From positions 200,728,258-200,792,257 of the forward strand of contig OV050032.1 of assembly GCA_920105625.2 (NCBI GenBank): a stretch of DNA of 64,000 nt, in the 5' to 3' direction. This DNA is from Clusia tigrina (taxonomy: Eukaryota > Arthropoda > Insecta > Diptera > Clusiidae). Numbering within the stretch: position 1 is the first letter of the stretch; each line of letters starts with the position of its first letter. Position numbers and translations under genes: made by a program. The notes under the pieces were generated by a model. That model searched no databases. It was not told the origin of the DNA and saw only the letters and a list, made by a program, of their open reading frames with translations. This document shows positions 31,602 through 43,215 of this stretch, in pieces.

Positions 31602-31637
31602 GGAGATCAGGTGATCTCCTGGTCAGGATGGCCGAAT
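31602..31637 (+). promoter_or_regulatory. 3' junction: palindrome and tRNA-Leu-like stretch instead of a purine tract
   Basis: 31602-31619 is GGAGATCA-GG-TGATCTCC, an inverted repeat. Then 31622-31635 reads GTCAGGATGGCCGA, which matches the 5' end of tRNA-Leu as I remember it, the same tRNA whose 3' end fits the primer site. The 3' LTR starts two bases later. No run of purines is present where the polypurine tract is expected. Confidence 0.6.
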
Positions 31638-31946
31638 TGTAGTAATATTTATATAATTAGTCTGTAAGTTATTATTCACATCTTGTATATATTTTCATAA
31701 TTAGTCTGTAAGTTATTATTCACATCTTGTATATATTTTCATAATTAGTCTGTAAGTTATTCAAACCCTGTATATATTCAAATAAGATATAAGCAGTCGC
31801 TGAATGTGCACATTAAGCGATTCTGCACATTAAGCGAGTCTGCACATTAAGCCGCTACATGGCGTGCTAGCAACAGCGTTGGCGTTGTAAGCATGATTAA
31901 TAAAGTATAACTCAACCAGGCAAGTGGTGTTTTATTGTGTGCTACA
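31638..31946 (+). repeat. 3' LTR of the gag-pol element
   Basis: 309 bp, with no difference from the 5' LTR seen by eye. Followed by ATAA and the resumed minisatellite. Confidence 0.95.
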
Positions 31947-32510
31947 ATAACTATTTCAATAGCATTTGTAACAGTTTTAAGACCTCTATAACAATTTCAA
32001 TTACATTCGTAATTGTTTTAAGACCTCTATAACTATTTGAATAGCATTTGTAACAGTTTTAAGACCTCTATAACTATTTCAATAACATTTGTAACAGTTT
32101 TAAGACCTCTATAACTATTTCAATAGTATTTGTAACAATTTTAAGACCTCTATAACTATTTCAATAACATTTGTAACAGTTTTAAGACCTCTATAACAAT
32201 TTCAATTACATTTGTAACTGTTTTAAGACCTCTATATATATATTTCAATAACATTTGCAACAGTTTTAAGACTTCTATAACTATTTGAATAACATTTGTA
32301 ACAGTTTTAAAACCCCTCGTCACCATTTTAATAACTCTGTAAGAACTTCAATAACTTTGAAATAATTTTTAGACCCCTATAACAATTTTAACTACTCTTG
32401 TAACTCTTTTAATAACTCTGAAACAATTTTAAGACCTCTATAACATTTTTAAAAACTTTTTAGCAGTTTTAACACCTCTGTAACAGTTCTAATAACTCTG
32501 CAACAGCAGT
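31947..32510. repeat. Degenerate minisatellite, right part
   Basis: Same 41-bp family as 24360-26278, continuing after the LTR element and becoming more diverged past about 32300. Confidence 0.9.
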
Positions 32511-33690
32511 TAAGTAGGGAATTTCATAACACAGACGAACTAAAGGAAAGAACTGGTCTTCTCGCTCCATCCCAAGGTATTTTCCATTCGGGGTGTGCTC
32601 CAATGGACATGCACGAATATGCTGGCATGACATATTCTACGAATATTCCAAAAATAACAATTTGTTCAACATGTTCACCAACATTACATAAATTTACAGC
32701 TCTGCCGTATAAAAATTGTCGTTTCTTTCTGTTTTTATTGCAGCTCTTTAAATTAATGGCTTGGCCAGAACGGCGATTCAACTGATATCAGCACCTTCCA
32801 TAAAAATTGATAATGGGCTCGCGTTAAAAATGCAAACTGAGGACTTCTTCCTCAATGGAAATCCACGCAGAGAAGAGCAGAAATGAAATTGATTCGCGCA
32901 GTCATAAAAATTCAAACAAACTGCAGCAGTGACACTGCCACACACCCTACATACGAGTGTGAAGAGGTGAGAAGTTGCCGCACAATTCTGCCGGAGTGGT
33001 TACAACAGAACGAGACTATGGGAACGAAACGATGGAACCAATCGAACTATGGGGAAATGTGGAGGACCCAACTTACGACAAAAACTTTGTGGAAGAGCGA
33101 GGTATCAAGTATCGAAAAGGAAGACATTGAATGTCTTCTGTAAAACAGAGTGATATGAGTAGTACTGGAAACTGGAATATTAAAGCTCGCAATATGCAGA
33201 CACAGATCCCACTTTATATGCTAGGAGCAGACACTACGATCTCCATTGAGCATTCAAGGTGAGGACACATTTTCAGGGAGAATCACTCGAGGTAGCCTTT
33301 GATTGATATCTGGAAATCCAATGATTATTATACAGTCATTGATATCTGGAAGTCCAGTGGAATCAAGGGAATATACTAGAAAAGACCCATTACTATTCTT
33401 ATCTGGAAATCCAAAGGAGTCGATTTTGAAGTCTCCATGCTACCGGCAGATCTCATCCCAGACAAACTATCACGCAGTTAAATCTTATTTATACTCTAAC
33501 AAAAATTTGTTGTATGCAAATAGTTCCAATCGATGGATTGGACTGACTTCCAATGGACTGGCAAAATGTTCATACTATTGTGGTACATGGAAGGCACCTT
33601 CAATCGGCAGCAATTTGCTTAATGACCCAAAAATCCCGGGTAGAAGTGACGCCTTTTGCTCTCCATTTTCAGCAGCACTGGCGTCATCCA
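32511..33690. other. No gene recognised
   Basis: Unassigned sequence. Around 33300-33420 the phrase TGATATCTGGAAATCCA occurs three times. 33696-33750 is an ATC run. Confidence 0.4.
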
Positions 33691-33787
33691 CCAGGTTCAT
33701 TATCATCCTCATCATCATCGTCAACATCATCATCATCATCATCATCATAGTTAGCGGTACACACCAGCAAAAAGAACCAGTGTTTGA

Positions 33788-35060
33788 TTCATATGATTGA
33801 TTGATTGATTGACCAATTGATTGATCAATCGATTGATTGATTGATGGATTGATTGATGGAGTTATTTATTGATCGATTCATTTATCACTGTCTGACTGAC
33901 TTTTTGACTGACTTTCTGACTGATTGACTGACTCAGTAACTGGCTGAATGACTGATTGACTGATTGACTGATTGAGTGACTGAGTGACTGAGTGACTGCC
34001 TGACTAACTTCTTGACTGATTTCCTACCTTACTTCCTAACTGACTGATTGACTGACTGACTGACTGATTGACTGATTGACTGATTGAATGACTGACTGAT
34101 TGACTGATTGACTGATTGATTGACTGACCAACCAACTGACTGACTGATTGACTGATTGATTGACTGATTGATTGAGAGACTGCCTGCCTGACTGCCTGAC
34201 TGACTGATAGACTGACTGATTAACTGATTGATTGACTGACTGATTGACTGATTGACTGACTGACTGACTGACTGACTGATTGACTGATTGACTGACTGAC
34301 TGATTGACTGACTTACTGACTGACTTCTTGACTGATTTCCTATCTTACTTCCTAACTGACTGATTGACTGACTGACTGATTGACTGATCGACTGATTGAA
34401 TGACTGACTGATTGACTGATTGATTGACTGACCAACCAACTGACTGACTGATTGACTGATTGATTGATTGACTCACTGCCTGCCTGACTGACTTCCTGAC
34501 TGACTCCCGGACTGACTGATAGACTGACCAACCAACTGACTGACTGATTGACTGATTGATTGACTGATTTATTGAGAGACTGCCTGCCTGACTGCCTGAC
34601 TGACTGATAGACTGACTGATTAACTGATTGATTGACTGACTGATTGACTGATTGACTGACTGACTGACTGACTGATTGACTGATTGACTGACTGACTGAT
34701 TGACTGACTTACTGACTGACTGACTGACTTCTTGACTGATTTCCTATCTTACTTCCTAACTGACTGATTGACTGACTGACTGACTGACTGATTGACTGAT
34801 TGAATGACTGACTGATTGACTGATTGACTGATTGATTGACTGACCAACCAACTGACTGACTGATTGACTGATTGATTGATTGACTCACTGCCTGCCTGAC
34901 TGACTTCCTGACTGACCTCCGGACTGACTGATAGACTGACCAACCAACTGACTGACTGATTGATTGATTGATTGATTGACTCACTGCCTGCCTGACTGAC
35001 TTCCTGACAGACTTCCTGACTTACTTCCTGACTGATTGACTACCTGCCTTCCTAACTGCC
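33788..35060. repeat. TGAT/TGAC four-base repeat with higher-order copies
   Basis: About 1.25 kb of TGATTGACTGAC-type sequence. A variant block, CTTCTTGACTGATTTCCTA, appears near 34011, 34323 and 34731, so longer segments of 300-400 bp have been duplicated inside the array. Minus-strand Ser/Gln open frames are artefacts. Confidence 0.95.
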
Positions 35061-35278
35061 CTCTTCACTGCTTTCCTGACTGCCTTCCTGACCATGTGAG
35101 TGGATTGGGCTGAACTATCAACCAAATCGACATTAACTCCAATTACATTGAGTTGATGAAACCAATAATGCCTATCAAGACTATTCCACCGCTAATCTAA
35201 TCAGCTTAAGACACTGCAAAAAAGAGGCGTCGAGATAATTTCCACTAACATAGGAACAGAAAAAAACCCAATAAATCA

Positions 35279-35290
35279 CTTCAGTCACTT
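35279..35290 (+). promoter_or_regulatory. Possible initiator of the lipase-like gene
   Basis: TTCAGTCAC resembles the arthropod initiator TCAGT and lies about 37 bases before the ATG. No TATA box is evident upstream. Confidence 0.35.
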
Positions 35291-35318
35291 TTCAGCAGTA
35301 GTCGAGGCAAAGGGCACC

Positions 35319-37184
35319 ATGCGGACCGAGATACTGACATTGATAGCAGTTGCTACCATTTTGGGTGAGTCAATTCGCCGAAGGCCTTCCAGAACTCATT
35401 TATAATTTCCTCCGCTTACCAGCGCTCCCAACTGGCAACGCCTTTAAATCGAGTCCATCAGTCGCTCATCTGCGGAGAAGCAGCGGAGAAGCTGCAGGCA
35501 CAGAGGAACGCCTGAAGTACTACGTTTATACGCGTGCCAACCTCGAAGTACCCGAGAGTCTTGAACCGGACGTGGAATCGGTGATACGGAATGTGTACAC
35601 CCCACATAAAAGGACTGTGTAAGTGAAAACGCAGATGTGGGGGGAAATACTCGTAGTGGACCTCAGGTCAACAAAGGTGCAGCAGACTCGAGGCCACATA
35701 AAAAGCTATTGGCATGGAAACAACCTACAAGAATCAAGCAGGTTCCAATGTTTCCCAGCTTCGTGGAGATCATAAATAAGATGCTAGATGGGCCAGTATC
35801 AGTGTCTCTTTGGACCCAAAAAGGTGCGAGGTGTTTCTGTCCCTTTAATTAAAGTACCAAGGGAGTCTTTATCTCTTCCATTTCAAGTCAAGGTCGTAAG
35901 GCTGTAGAAGAAGAGGGAACTCAGAAACTATTCTTTCCTACATAATGTGGTTATGGGTGTAGAGACCCCCTTAGAGCTTAGACTCACTCCATTCCTTTTA
36001 AACTTAGTCTTGGGAGGTCTTCAATTTCTAGATGAACGCATGTGGTTGGGGCTGAGAAACTTCAACCTCCAAGCAGTCAATGGAGCACTCGGAAATTTCT
36101 GAGACGCATCACTTCTTTCAAGCAGTCTATGGGGAACTTGGAAATTCCTCCGAAACCTGCCACTTCTTCCAAGCAGTCAAGGGGCAACTCGGAAACTCCT
36201 GCAGAGTTTCAAGCCCCTGCATCAAAAGGACTGAGGTATACAGGCATCCTTTAGGCTCAAGATACAATTTGTGATCTACAAAGTTAGCGTAAGTCAGAAG
36301 GTCGCACTAGAGTCGCACCGGGACTCAGGATATCTAGAGGTCGGTCTACCCAGACTTCAACTTTGATAACTGTTCTAAGAAATTCGAGTACTTTCATTTT
36401 CCCACTCATTCAATAAACTTCCCTTCCCCCTCTTCGCAGCATTTCCATACATGAGTGGCGGGGCAACAAGGACTCCGCCGAGAATCAGGCAATTGTGCGA
36501 GCCAAACTGGAGCAAACGGACTGCAACGTCGTAGTGGCCGACTACAGTGCGGCATTTCCGGACACTCCGAACTACGACGAAGTGGTCGCTTCCGCACCCG
36601 ATTTGGGCGCAGTCATTGCCGACTTTGTGCTGCTGCTGCACATCTACTTCGATGTGCCGCTGGAGCAATTCCACTTGGTGGGCTTCGGTGTGGGTGCGCA
36701 GATAGCTGGATTTGTTGGGCAAAGTCTCTTCGAACGGACAGGGGGAAAGGTGCAACGCATCACCGCCCTTGATCCAGCAGGGCCCCTGTACAACACCACC
36801 AGCACACTCGCCAATGCGCATTTGTCGCCCGATGATGCCCACTTTGTGGAGGTGGTGCACACCAATGGCAACGGGCTGGGCTACACAACGCCCTGCGGCC
36901 ATGCGGATTACTATCCGAACGGTGGCCGCACTCAGCCCAACTGTGACGTCGCTGACGCAGAGTGCTCCCATGAGCGTGCCGTCGCGTTCATTGGCGAAAT
37001 GTGGTCGGCCGGGAATGACTTTGTCACAACGAAGTGCGCCACATACGAGCAGATGAACTTGGAGCACTGCCGGTGGGTGAATGTGCGGATGGGTCAGGAG
37101 CGCACACAACACGGTCTCTTCTACCTGGAGACGAACGAGGAGTATCCCTATGGCAAAGGCAGTTATGTCTATACGTACTTATAG
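35319..37184 (+). CDS. Secreted lipase-family protein lacking the catalytic serine (3 exons)
   Basis: Exons 35319-35364, 35423-35618 and 36440-37184 (introns 58 and 821 bp, with GTGAGT and GTAAGT donors) give 328 residues. A hydrophobic signal peptide covers about residues 1-22. The body matches the insect pancreatic-lipase family: VISIHEWRG (85-87 HEW, oxyanion region, usually HGW), the nucleophile elbow at 162-166, catalytic Asp in ITALDPAGP (192), GHADYYPNGG, and catalytic His in CSHERA (258). The elbow reads GFGVG, so the Ser of GxSxG is Gly164 (codon GGT at 36687). It is probably a non-enzymatic lipid-binding or carrier-like protein, as in the lipase-derived yolk proteins, though it is shorter than those. 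Confidence 0.88.
36070..36215. repeat. 50-bp repeat in intron 2 of the lipase-like gene
   Basis: CAAGCAGTC starts at 36070, 36119 and 36170, within three related units ending in GGAAAYTCC-type sequence. Confidence 0.75.
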
Positions 37185-37326
37185 GGCCATAAAAAATGTG
37201 CACGAAACTCGAAGGTGGGAAATTGCCAGCGCGAGTATTGATTTGTTCAATGTGGCAGGCAAGATGCGAGGGACGTTCGACAAATCATTATAAAGAAAAC
37301 TAAAGTATGGAAATTTGTAAAATATT

Positions 37327-37340
37327 AATAAATGAATAAA
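37327..37340 (+). terminator. Polyadenylation signals of the lipase-like gene
   Basis: AATAAA at 37327-37332 and again at 37335-37340, about 145 bases after the stop codon. Confidence 0.65.
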
Positions 37341-37639
37341 ACAAATGGTGTATTAGGGGGGTCCAAGGTGCGAAGGGTGCTTGAGATTTTCACCTGTGGG
37401 CGAGAATTTTGGGAATACGGTCCAAAACAAAACGTGACGTGAAGCCTCAGATGAATTGTGAAACCAATCATTTTGAGTTATCCTTCTACATAAAAGGACT
37501 TGAGTTAACATTTCAAGTTGTTTTGATGAAATTGCCAGTTGCAAATAAAAAGAATTGCACAGAATGTGGGCTCAAACTCGTGGAAACGTTGCTTCGAAAT
37601 ACATAAATTATATATCCTTGGAGAGAGAGTCTCAATAGC

Positions 37640-38078
37640 TCTCAGAGATGTCTCTCGAATCTCTCCAGAGGTGTCTCTCGAATCTCTCCAGAGATGTCTT
37701 TCGAATCTCTCCAGAGATGTTTCTTGAATCTCTCCAGAGATGTCTCTCGAATCTCTCCAGAGGTGTCTCTCGAATCTCTCCAGAGGTGTCTCTCGAATCT
37801 CTCCAGAGATGTCTCTCGAATCTTTCATGAGATGTTTCTCGAATCTTTCCAGAGATGTTTCTCGAATCTTTCATGAGATGTTTCTCGAATCTCTCCAGAG
37901 ATGTCTCTCGAATCTCTCCAGAGATGTCTCTCGAATCTCTCCAGAGATGTCTCTCGGATCTCTCCAGAGATGTCTCTCGAATCTCTCCAGAGGTGTCTCT
38001 CGAATCTCTCCAGAGGTGTCTCTCGAATCTCTCCAGAGATGTCTCTCGAATCTCTCCAGAGATTTCTCTCGAACCTCT
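37640..38078. repeat. 23-bp tandem array, left foldback arm
   Basis: About 19 units containing GATGTCTCTCGAATCTCTCC with small changes (MSLES/QRCLSNLSRD-type open frames in all three registers, because 23 is not a multiple of three). These frames are not genes. Confidence 0.95.
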
Positions 38079-38642
38079 TCGGAGAGTTGTTAAGTCATGT
38101 CGGGAACGAATGGAATACCACAGCACTACCTTAGATCAACGCAATCACCTCATCACTAGCAGAATGATAGGAGTTCGATGAATAAAAGTGAATAAAAGTT
38201 CCCAAGATTGACGAGGAGGTGCGTCTCGTAAAGGTGGCTGTCAATGGAAGCTCAGCTGTGTGTGCTTTCATCTTGGCACATCGTCAGTGGACATTGAACT
38301 TTGTCTATTGCCATCGTAGATGAACTACTTGAAAGGCATCATCAGGAGCACACTCCACTACGTTGTTTCACCTGCTATAATCACTGGTGACTCTTGCCAG
38401 ACCTCTCTTTGTTCCACTTTTACTCTGTGCTGTGATTCCTTCCTGACCCGCAACTCTAGATAGACATGCTTTTGTGGATAACCGGGTAACTCGATGTGCG
38501 AGTGTCGTGTTCTTGTCCCATCACAGAGATTTCGCCAATAGCATTATAATAGAACAATCATTTGTCTTTTAAAACACCCCTCCCGTTACTATTGACCATT
38601 ATGAGATCCTTGGCGAAAATATTCTCTTTCTGAGTCCACATC

Positions 38643-40221
38643 TCCAGTTAGTCTGAGCCATTTTGATCCTACTAGTAGTGAGTTTTTCTTCTCTTTGGTG
38701 TCCCATTTGGACTATACTCGTTCTATCTGCTCCTTAGCCTGTTTGTTCGCTTATATTGATTCTTCCAATTACTCTTAGTTACTCTGGTTTTGATTCTGGA
38801 CTATAGTGGTGAGAGTCCTTAGATTTGTTGAATGAGATCTTGCAGCACTGCCATAGTGATTTATGATAAGTGTTCAGAGGACTCTTTGTTAATTGTTGTT
38901 TTGTAGTGGGTCTTCGAGTGAGAGTGTTCCGGTTCACAAAGAGCACTCTCTTAAAGGCCCTTATCTCCTCTATTTTTATCTCTGGTTTCTTCATATATTT
39001 CATCAGATATTTCTTCATATCTTTGGTTCATATCTTCATAACATCTTTCGTTATCTCTTACGTCACATCTTTCTTTGCATCCTTCTTCATATATTTCTAC
39101 ACTTCTAGCTTCACATATTTCTTCGTGTCGCATCCTCACATCCTTCATCATACATTTCTTCATATCTTTGGTTATATCTTCATCACATCTTTTGTTATCT
39201 CTTCGCATCTTTCTTCATATTTTCCTTTATAAATATCTTTCTTCACATATTTCTTCATATCGCTATCAAGTCGTTCTTCACATCGTTTATCATATCTTTC
39301 ATCACAACTTCCGTAAAATCGTTGGATATATATTATTTCCCCCTGTTCAAAGGCATTCTCCTCGTATCCTCCCCGCTTGGGTTTCACTTGATGTGGACAC
39401 AGTCCCCACTCTAACCGAGCATCTCTAGTTTTCTCTGCGCTCACTTTTCACTCTATTATGACGGAACTACAATTGAAACGTGACCGTCGCGCACAAAGGT
39501 CTTTGAACCCCAGCATGTCTTTAATAAGGACCAAAGCTGTGTTGAGCTTAAATGCTGTTCTATCTTTAAAATCAATAAGGAGAGCAGCGCATATGAAAGG
39601 AACGCACGATTGAATGCCAATAAAGCATTTGTCGAAGGATTTTCCCAACAAAACAAAAGAAGCGAAAAGAAAAAACCTCCAAGAGAGGGAACAAATGAAC
39701 AACCGTCGAAGACGCAGAGTGGATTATGTTACACAAGCGGGGAAGTTGCCGAACCACCCGCCACGCTCGTAGCTCCAGGACGACAGGAGGCAATATTGCA
39801 AACGCAAATGATGAATGAAACTGGTGCATGACATGAATCCAAAGAAATAGGCCACAGGGAGAGCGCTGCATGCGGCCAACAAGCGGACTCCGGGACGGTG
39901 CGAGTTCGGAGACACTGAATGGAAATTCCTCAGAATTCCTTTGCCATGACCTTCCCTCAGAGTTTAAATGCTGTCGAGGGAATGGCACAGCACAGTGGAG
40001 CTAAGTTGCCAACGGGCACTGAATACAAAGATGAGAAGATATCAGATTACGTTGGAAATTGAAAAGGAAAGGAGAAGAGAGAAACAAAGGCCCCCTGATA
40101 GAGGAACATAGTTATTGTGCGAGTGTTTAATGGGTAGTTGGGAATGTTTAGTTGGCATTGGAGCTTTCCTCCTACAAAACCTGAACGAATACAATTAGAA
40201 ATGGGTGCACCTAAGTCGCGG
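38643..40221. other. Centre of the foldback structure; no gene recognised
   Basis: 38980-39300 is rich in TTCTTCATATC/TTCACATC-type degenerate repeats. 39450-40200 is unassigned sequence with no recognisable transposase or other protein. Confidence 0.45.
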
Positions 40222-40784
40222 GTTTGGACCCATAAAGTGAATACGTTCGCCAAGGATCTCATAATGGTCAATAGTAACGGGAGGGGTGTTTTAAAAGACA
40301 AATGATTGTGCTATTATAATGCTATTGGCGAAATCTCTGTGATGGGACAAGAACACGACACTCGCACATCGAGTTACCCGGTTATCCACAAAAGCATGTC
40401 TATCTAGAGTTGCCGGATCAGGAAGGAATCACCGCGCAGAGTAAAAGTGGAACAAAGAGAGGTCTGGCAAGAGTCACCAGTGATTATAGCAGGTGAAACA
40501 ACGTAGTGGAGTGTGCTCCTGATGACGCCTTTCAAGTAGTTCATCTACGATGGCAATAGACAAAGTTCAATGTCCACTGACGATGTGCCAAGATGAAAGC
40601 ACACACAGCTGAGCTTCCATTGACAGCCACCTTTACGAGACGCACCTCCTCGTCAATCTTGGGAACTATTATTCACTTTTATTCATCGAACTCGTATCAC
40701 TCTGCTAGTGATGAGGTGATTGCGTTGATATAAGGTAGTGCTGTGGTATTCCTTTTGTTCCCGACATGACTTAACAACTCTCAG

Positions 40785-41108
40785 AAGAGGTTCGAGAGAA
40801 ATCTCTGGAGAGATTCGAGAGACATCTCTGGAGAGATTCGAGAGACATCTCTGGAGAGATTCGAGAGACACCTCTGGAGAGATTCGAGAGACACCTCTGG
40901 AGAGATTCGAGAGACATCTCTGGAGAGGTCCGAGAGACATCTCTGGAGAGATTCGAGAGACATCTCTGGAGAGATTCGAGAGACACCTCTGGAGAGATTC
41001 GAGAGACACCTCTGGAGAGATTCGAGAGACATCTCTGGAGAGATTCGAAAGACATCTCTGGAGAGATTCGAGAGACATCTCTGGAGAGATTCGAGAGACA
41101 TCTCTGAG
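40785..41108. repeat. 23-bp tandem array, right foldback arm
   Basis: About 14 units, the reverse complement of the array at 37640-38078, containing GGAGAGATTCGAGAGACATC. The copy number differs from the left arm. Confidence 0.95.
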
Positions 41109-41400
41109 AGCTATTGAGACTCTCTCTCCAAGGATATATAATGTATGTATTTCGAAGTGACTTTCCGCGAGTTTGAGCCCACATTCTGTGCAATTCTTTT
41201 TATTTGCAACTGGCAATTTCATCAAAACAACTTGAAATGCCAACTCAAGTCCTTTTATGTAGAAGGATAACTCAAAATGATTGGTTTCACAACAGAAATC
41301 TGAAGATTGTAATCAGCTCTGTATATGAAGACCCAAACGTGTGTAGATAGTAGAACCATTAAATGAGCAAGTGCAGAGTTGGTATGCAAGCCTCAAATGG

Positions 41401-41440
41401 TGGTGAGTCCCACTCCGTTCCATGTGAGTGGGACTCACCA
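41401..41440. repeat. Perfect 14-bp inverted repeat with 12-base loop
   Basis: TGGTGAGTCCCACT at 41401-41414 is answered by AGTGGGACTCACCA at 41427-41440. Confidence 0.9.
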
Positions 41441-42325
41441 ATTTGCTCCCAATTTGATGAGAAACATTTCTTCGATTCCTTGTCTGCCACGCGTGGTGTT
41501 TTGTGATTTCCGATTCAAACGATAATTTTTGAAATGAAACATACAAATGTGTCTCCTTTTTGTCATGTTGTTGCCATGCCCCCAGTGGCATGGACCTTTT
41601 TGAGGGATTTAATGGATTACACGATTAACTTCTCTTCGTTCACAGTTCACAGCATTGTCACCTTCATTGTTTTATTGTTATCATCAGTGTTACCATCATT
41701 ATTATCGTCATTATCACCATAATCATCACTATCCTCAACATCATTATCGCCTTCGTTGCTGACTGTATTACTTCCAATACCAGCGGTTTATTGGGGGTTT
41801 TATTTTGCCCACATTTTTTATTGACTTTCCTCCTCCTTTTGTTGGCTTTTTCTTCGAACTGTCCAAGTAACCCAGCGTTCCCATCAATTGCTATTCCAGT
41901 CACGTACCTGATGAGCTGAGATTTAAAATGTTGTGTGCATTAAACAACAACAACAACAATAACAGCCAAATTATTTTTTAGGCAAATCAAATTCCAAATC
42001 AACGAAATTCATAGAAAGTGGCGACGTTCGCACAGCAATCGTGTAAAAAGTGTAAGTTGCCTTCGCTTCATCGGCGATGAGACTACGGCGATATGGCCGG
42101 CTCATGGCTATGGAGCCATGCAGCTATGGTGCTTGGGCGTGGAGTGCTGTAAGAGATTGGCCGCGGCTGTCGCTGAGTGGAGCAGTGATGCAATTTGTAT
42201 TTAAATTGCAGTCGAAATCGATTTGACAATGTGTGAGTGAGTGATGAATGCTTCCCGGCAGAAAATGGAGATGCTGGTGCCGTCATCCGTACTGGGAGCA
42301 CTTCAGCACTGGCAGTCATGGTCGT
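41441..42325. other. No gene recognised
   Basis: Contains a degenerate ATTATCATC run at about 41670-41760 and a short CAA run at 41945-41960. No supported gene. Confidence 0.4.
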
Positions 42326-42329
42326 AACA

Positions 42330-43215
42330 CAGTCTATCAGTATATCAGTAGCTCACTGACTCATTAGATCAGTGACTCAGTGGCTCATTGACTCATTAGC
42401 TCAGTAGCTCAGTGGCTCAGTGACTCATTTCCTCAGTGGCTCAGTAGTTCAGTGGCTCAGAGGTTCAGAGGATTAGTAGCTCAGAGGCTCAATGGCTCAG
42501 TAGCTCAGAAACTGAGTGGCTCATTAGCTCAGTGGCTCAGTAGCTCAGTGACTCATTTCCTCAGTGGCTCAGTGACTCAGTGGCTTATTGACTCATTAGC
42601 TCAGTGGCTTATTGCCTCAGTGGCTCAGTGGCTCAGTGGCTCGGTGACTCAGTAGCTCAGTAGCTCAGTGACTCATTTCCTCAGTGGCTCAGTGACTCAG
42701 TGGCTTATTGACTCATTAGCTCAGTGGCTTATTGCCTCAGTGGCTCAGTGGCTCAGTGGCTCGGTGACTCAGTAGCTCATTAGCTCAGTGACTCATTTCC
42801 TCAGTGGCTCAGTGACTCAGTGGCTTCTTGACTCATTAGCTCAGTAGCTCAGTGGCTCAATAGCTCAGTGACTCAGTAGCTCATTGACTCATTAGCTCAG
42901 TAGCTCAGTGGCTCAGTGGCTCATTGGCTCATTGACTCATTAGTTCTGTGGCTCATTGACTCATTGACTCATTAACTCAGTAGCTCAGTAGCTCAGTGGC
43001 TCATTAGCTCAGTGACTCAGTGGCTAATTGACTTCTTAGCTCAGTGGCTCATTGGCTCAATGGCTCAGTGACTCATTTCCTCAGTGGCTCAGTGACTCAA
43101 TTCCTCATTGCCGCAGTACCTCATTGGCTCATTGGCTCAGTGGCTCAGTGGCTCAGTGGCTCAGTGGCTCAGTGGCTCAGTGGCTCAGTGTCTCAGTGTC
43201 TCAGTGGCTCAGTGA
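42330..43215. repeat. 8-bp minisatellite GCTCAGTG/A, about 110 copies
   Basis: Units GCTCAGTG, GCTCAGTA and ACTCATTT follow each other, with a longer copy of about 120 bp (for example from 42541 and again from 42661) duplicated inside the array. Ser/Trp/Leu open frames are artefacts. Confidence 0.95.

Larger units (their letters stand above)
26279..31946 (+). mobile_element. Complete Ty3/Gypsy-type LTR retrotransposon in a minisatellite
   Basis: A 5,668-bp element with 309-bp LTRs that look identical, TG...CA ends (TGTAG and CTACA), a tRNA-Leu-type primer site and one continuous gag-pol frame. Flanking ATAA (26275-26278 and 31947-31950) fits a four-base target duplication. Removing the element restores the 41-bp unit of the minisatellite. 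There is no env. No stop interrupts the ORF, so it may be recently active. The mdg3/Blastopia-like placement is an inference from the primer site and layout. Confidence 0.93.
37447..41300. mobile_element. Large foldback-like inverted repeat with internal tandem arrays
   Basis: Left arm about 37447-38642 and right arm about 40222-41300 are inverted copies along their length with few mismatches. For example AAACCAATCATTTTGAG on the left returns as CTCAAAATGATTGGTTT at the far right, and CACCCCTCCCGTTACTATTG as CAATAGTAACGGGAGGGGTG. Each arm contains a 23-bp tandem array. This is the layout of Drosophila Foldback elements, though I found no target duplication and no protein in the centre. It could equally be an inverted duplication that makes hairpin RNA. 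Confidence 0.7.

Noticed and set aside
32524..32781. 85-codon minus-strand frame of ordinary composition
   Set aside because: No domain recognised and the other strand is open too; not enough to call a gene.
33788..35060. Possible CRISPR-like array because of regular short repeats
   Set aside because: The repeats are four-base units without unique spacers, and the DNA is from a fly.
36375..37112. 245-codon minus-strand frame opposite the lipase-like exon
   Set aside because: It is the antisense shadow of exon 3, which has clear family motifs and splice sites.
37505..38181. Long open frames of MSLESLQRCLSNLSRD type on both strands (also 40683-41243)
   Set aside because: They arise from a 23-bp tandem unit with no stop in any register; all frames and both strands are open.
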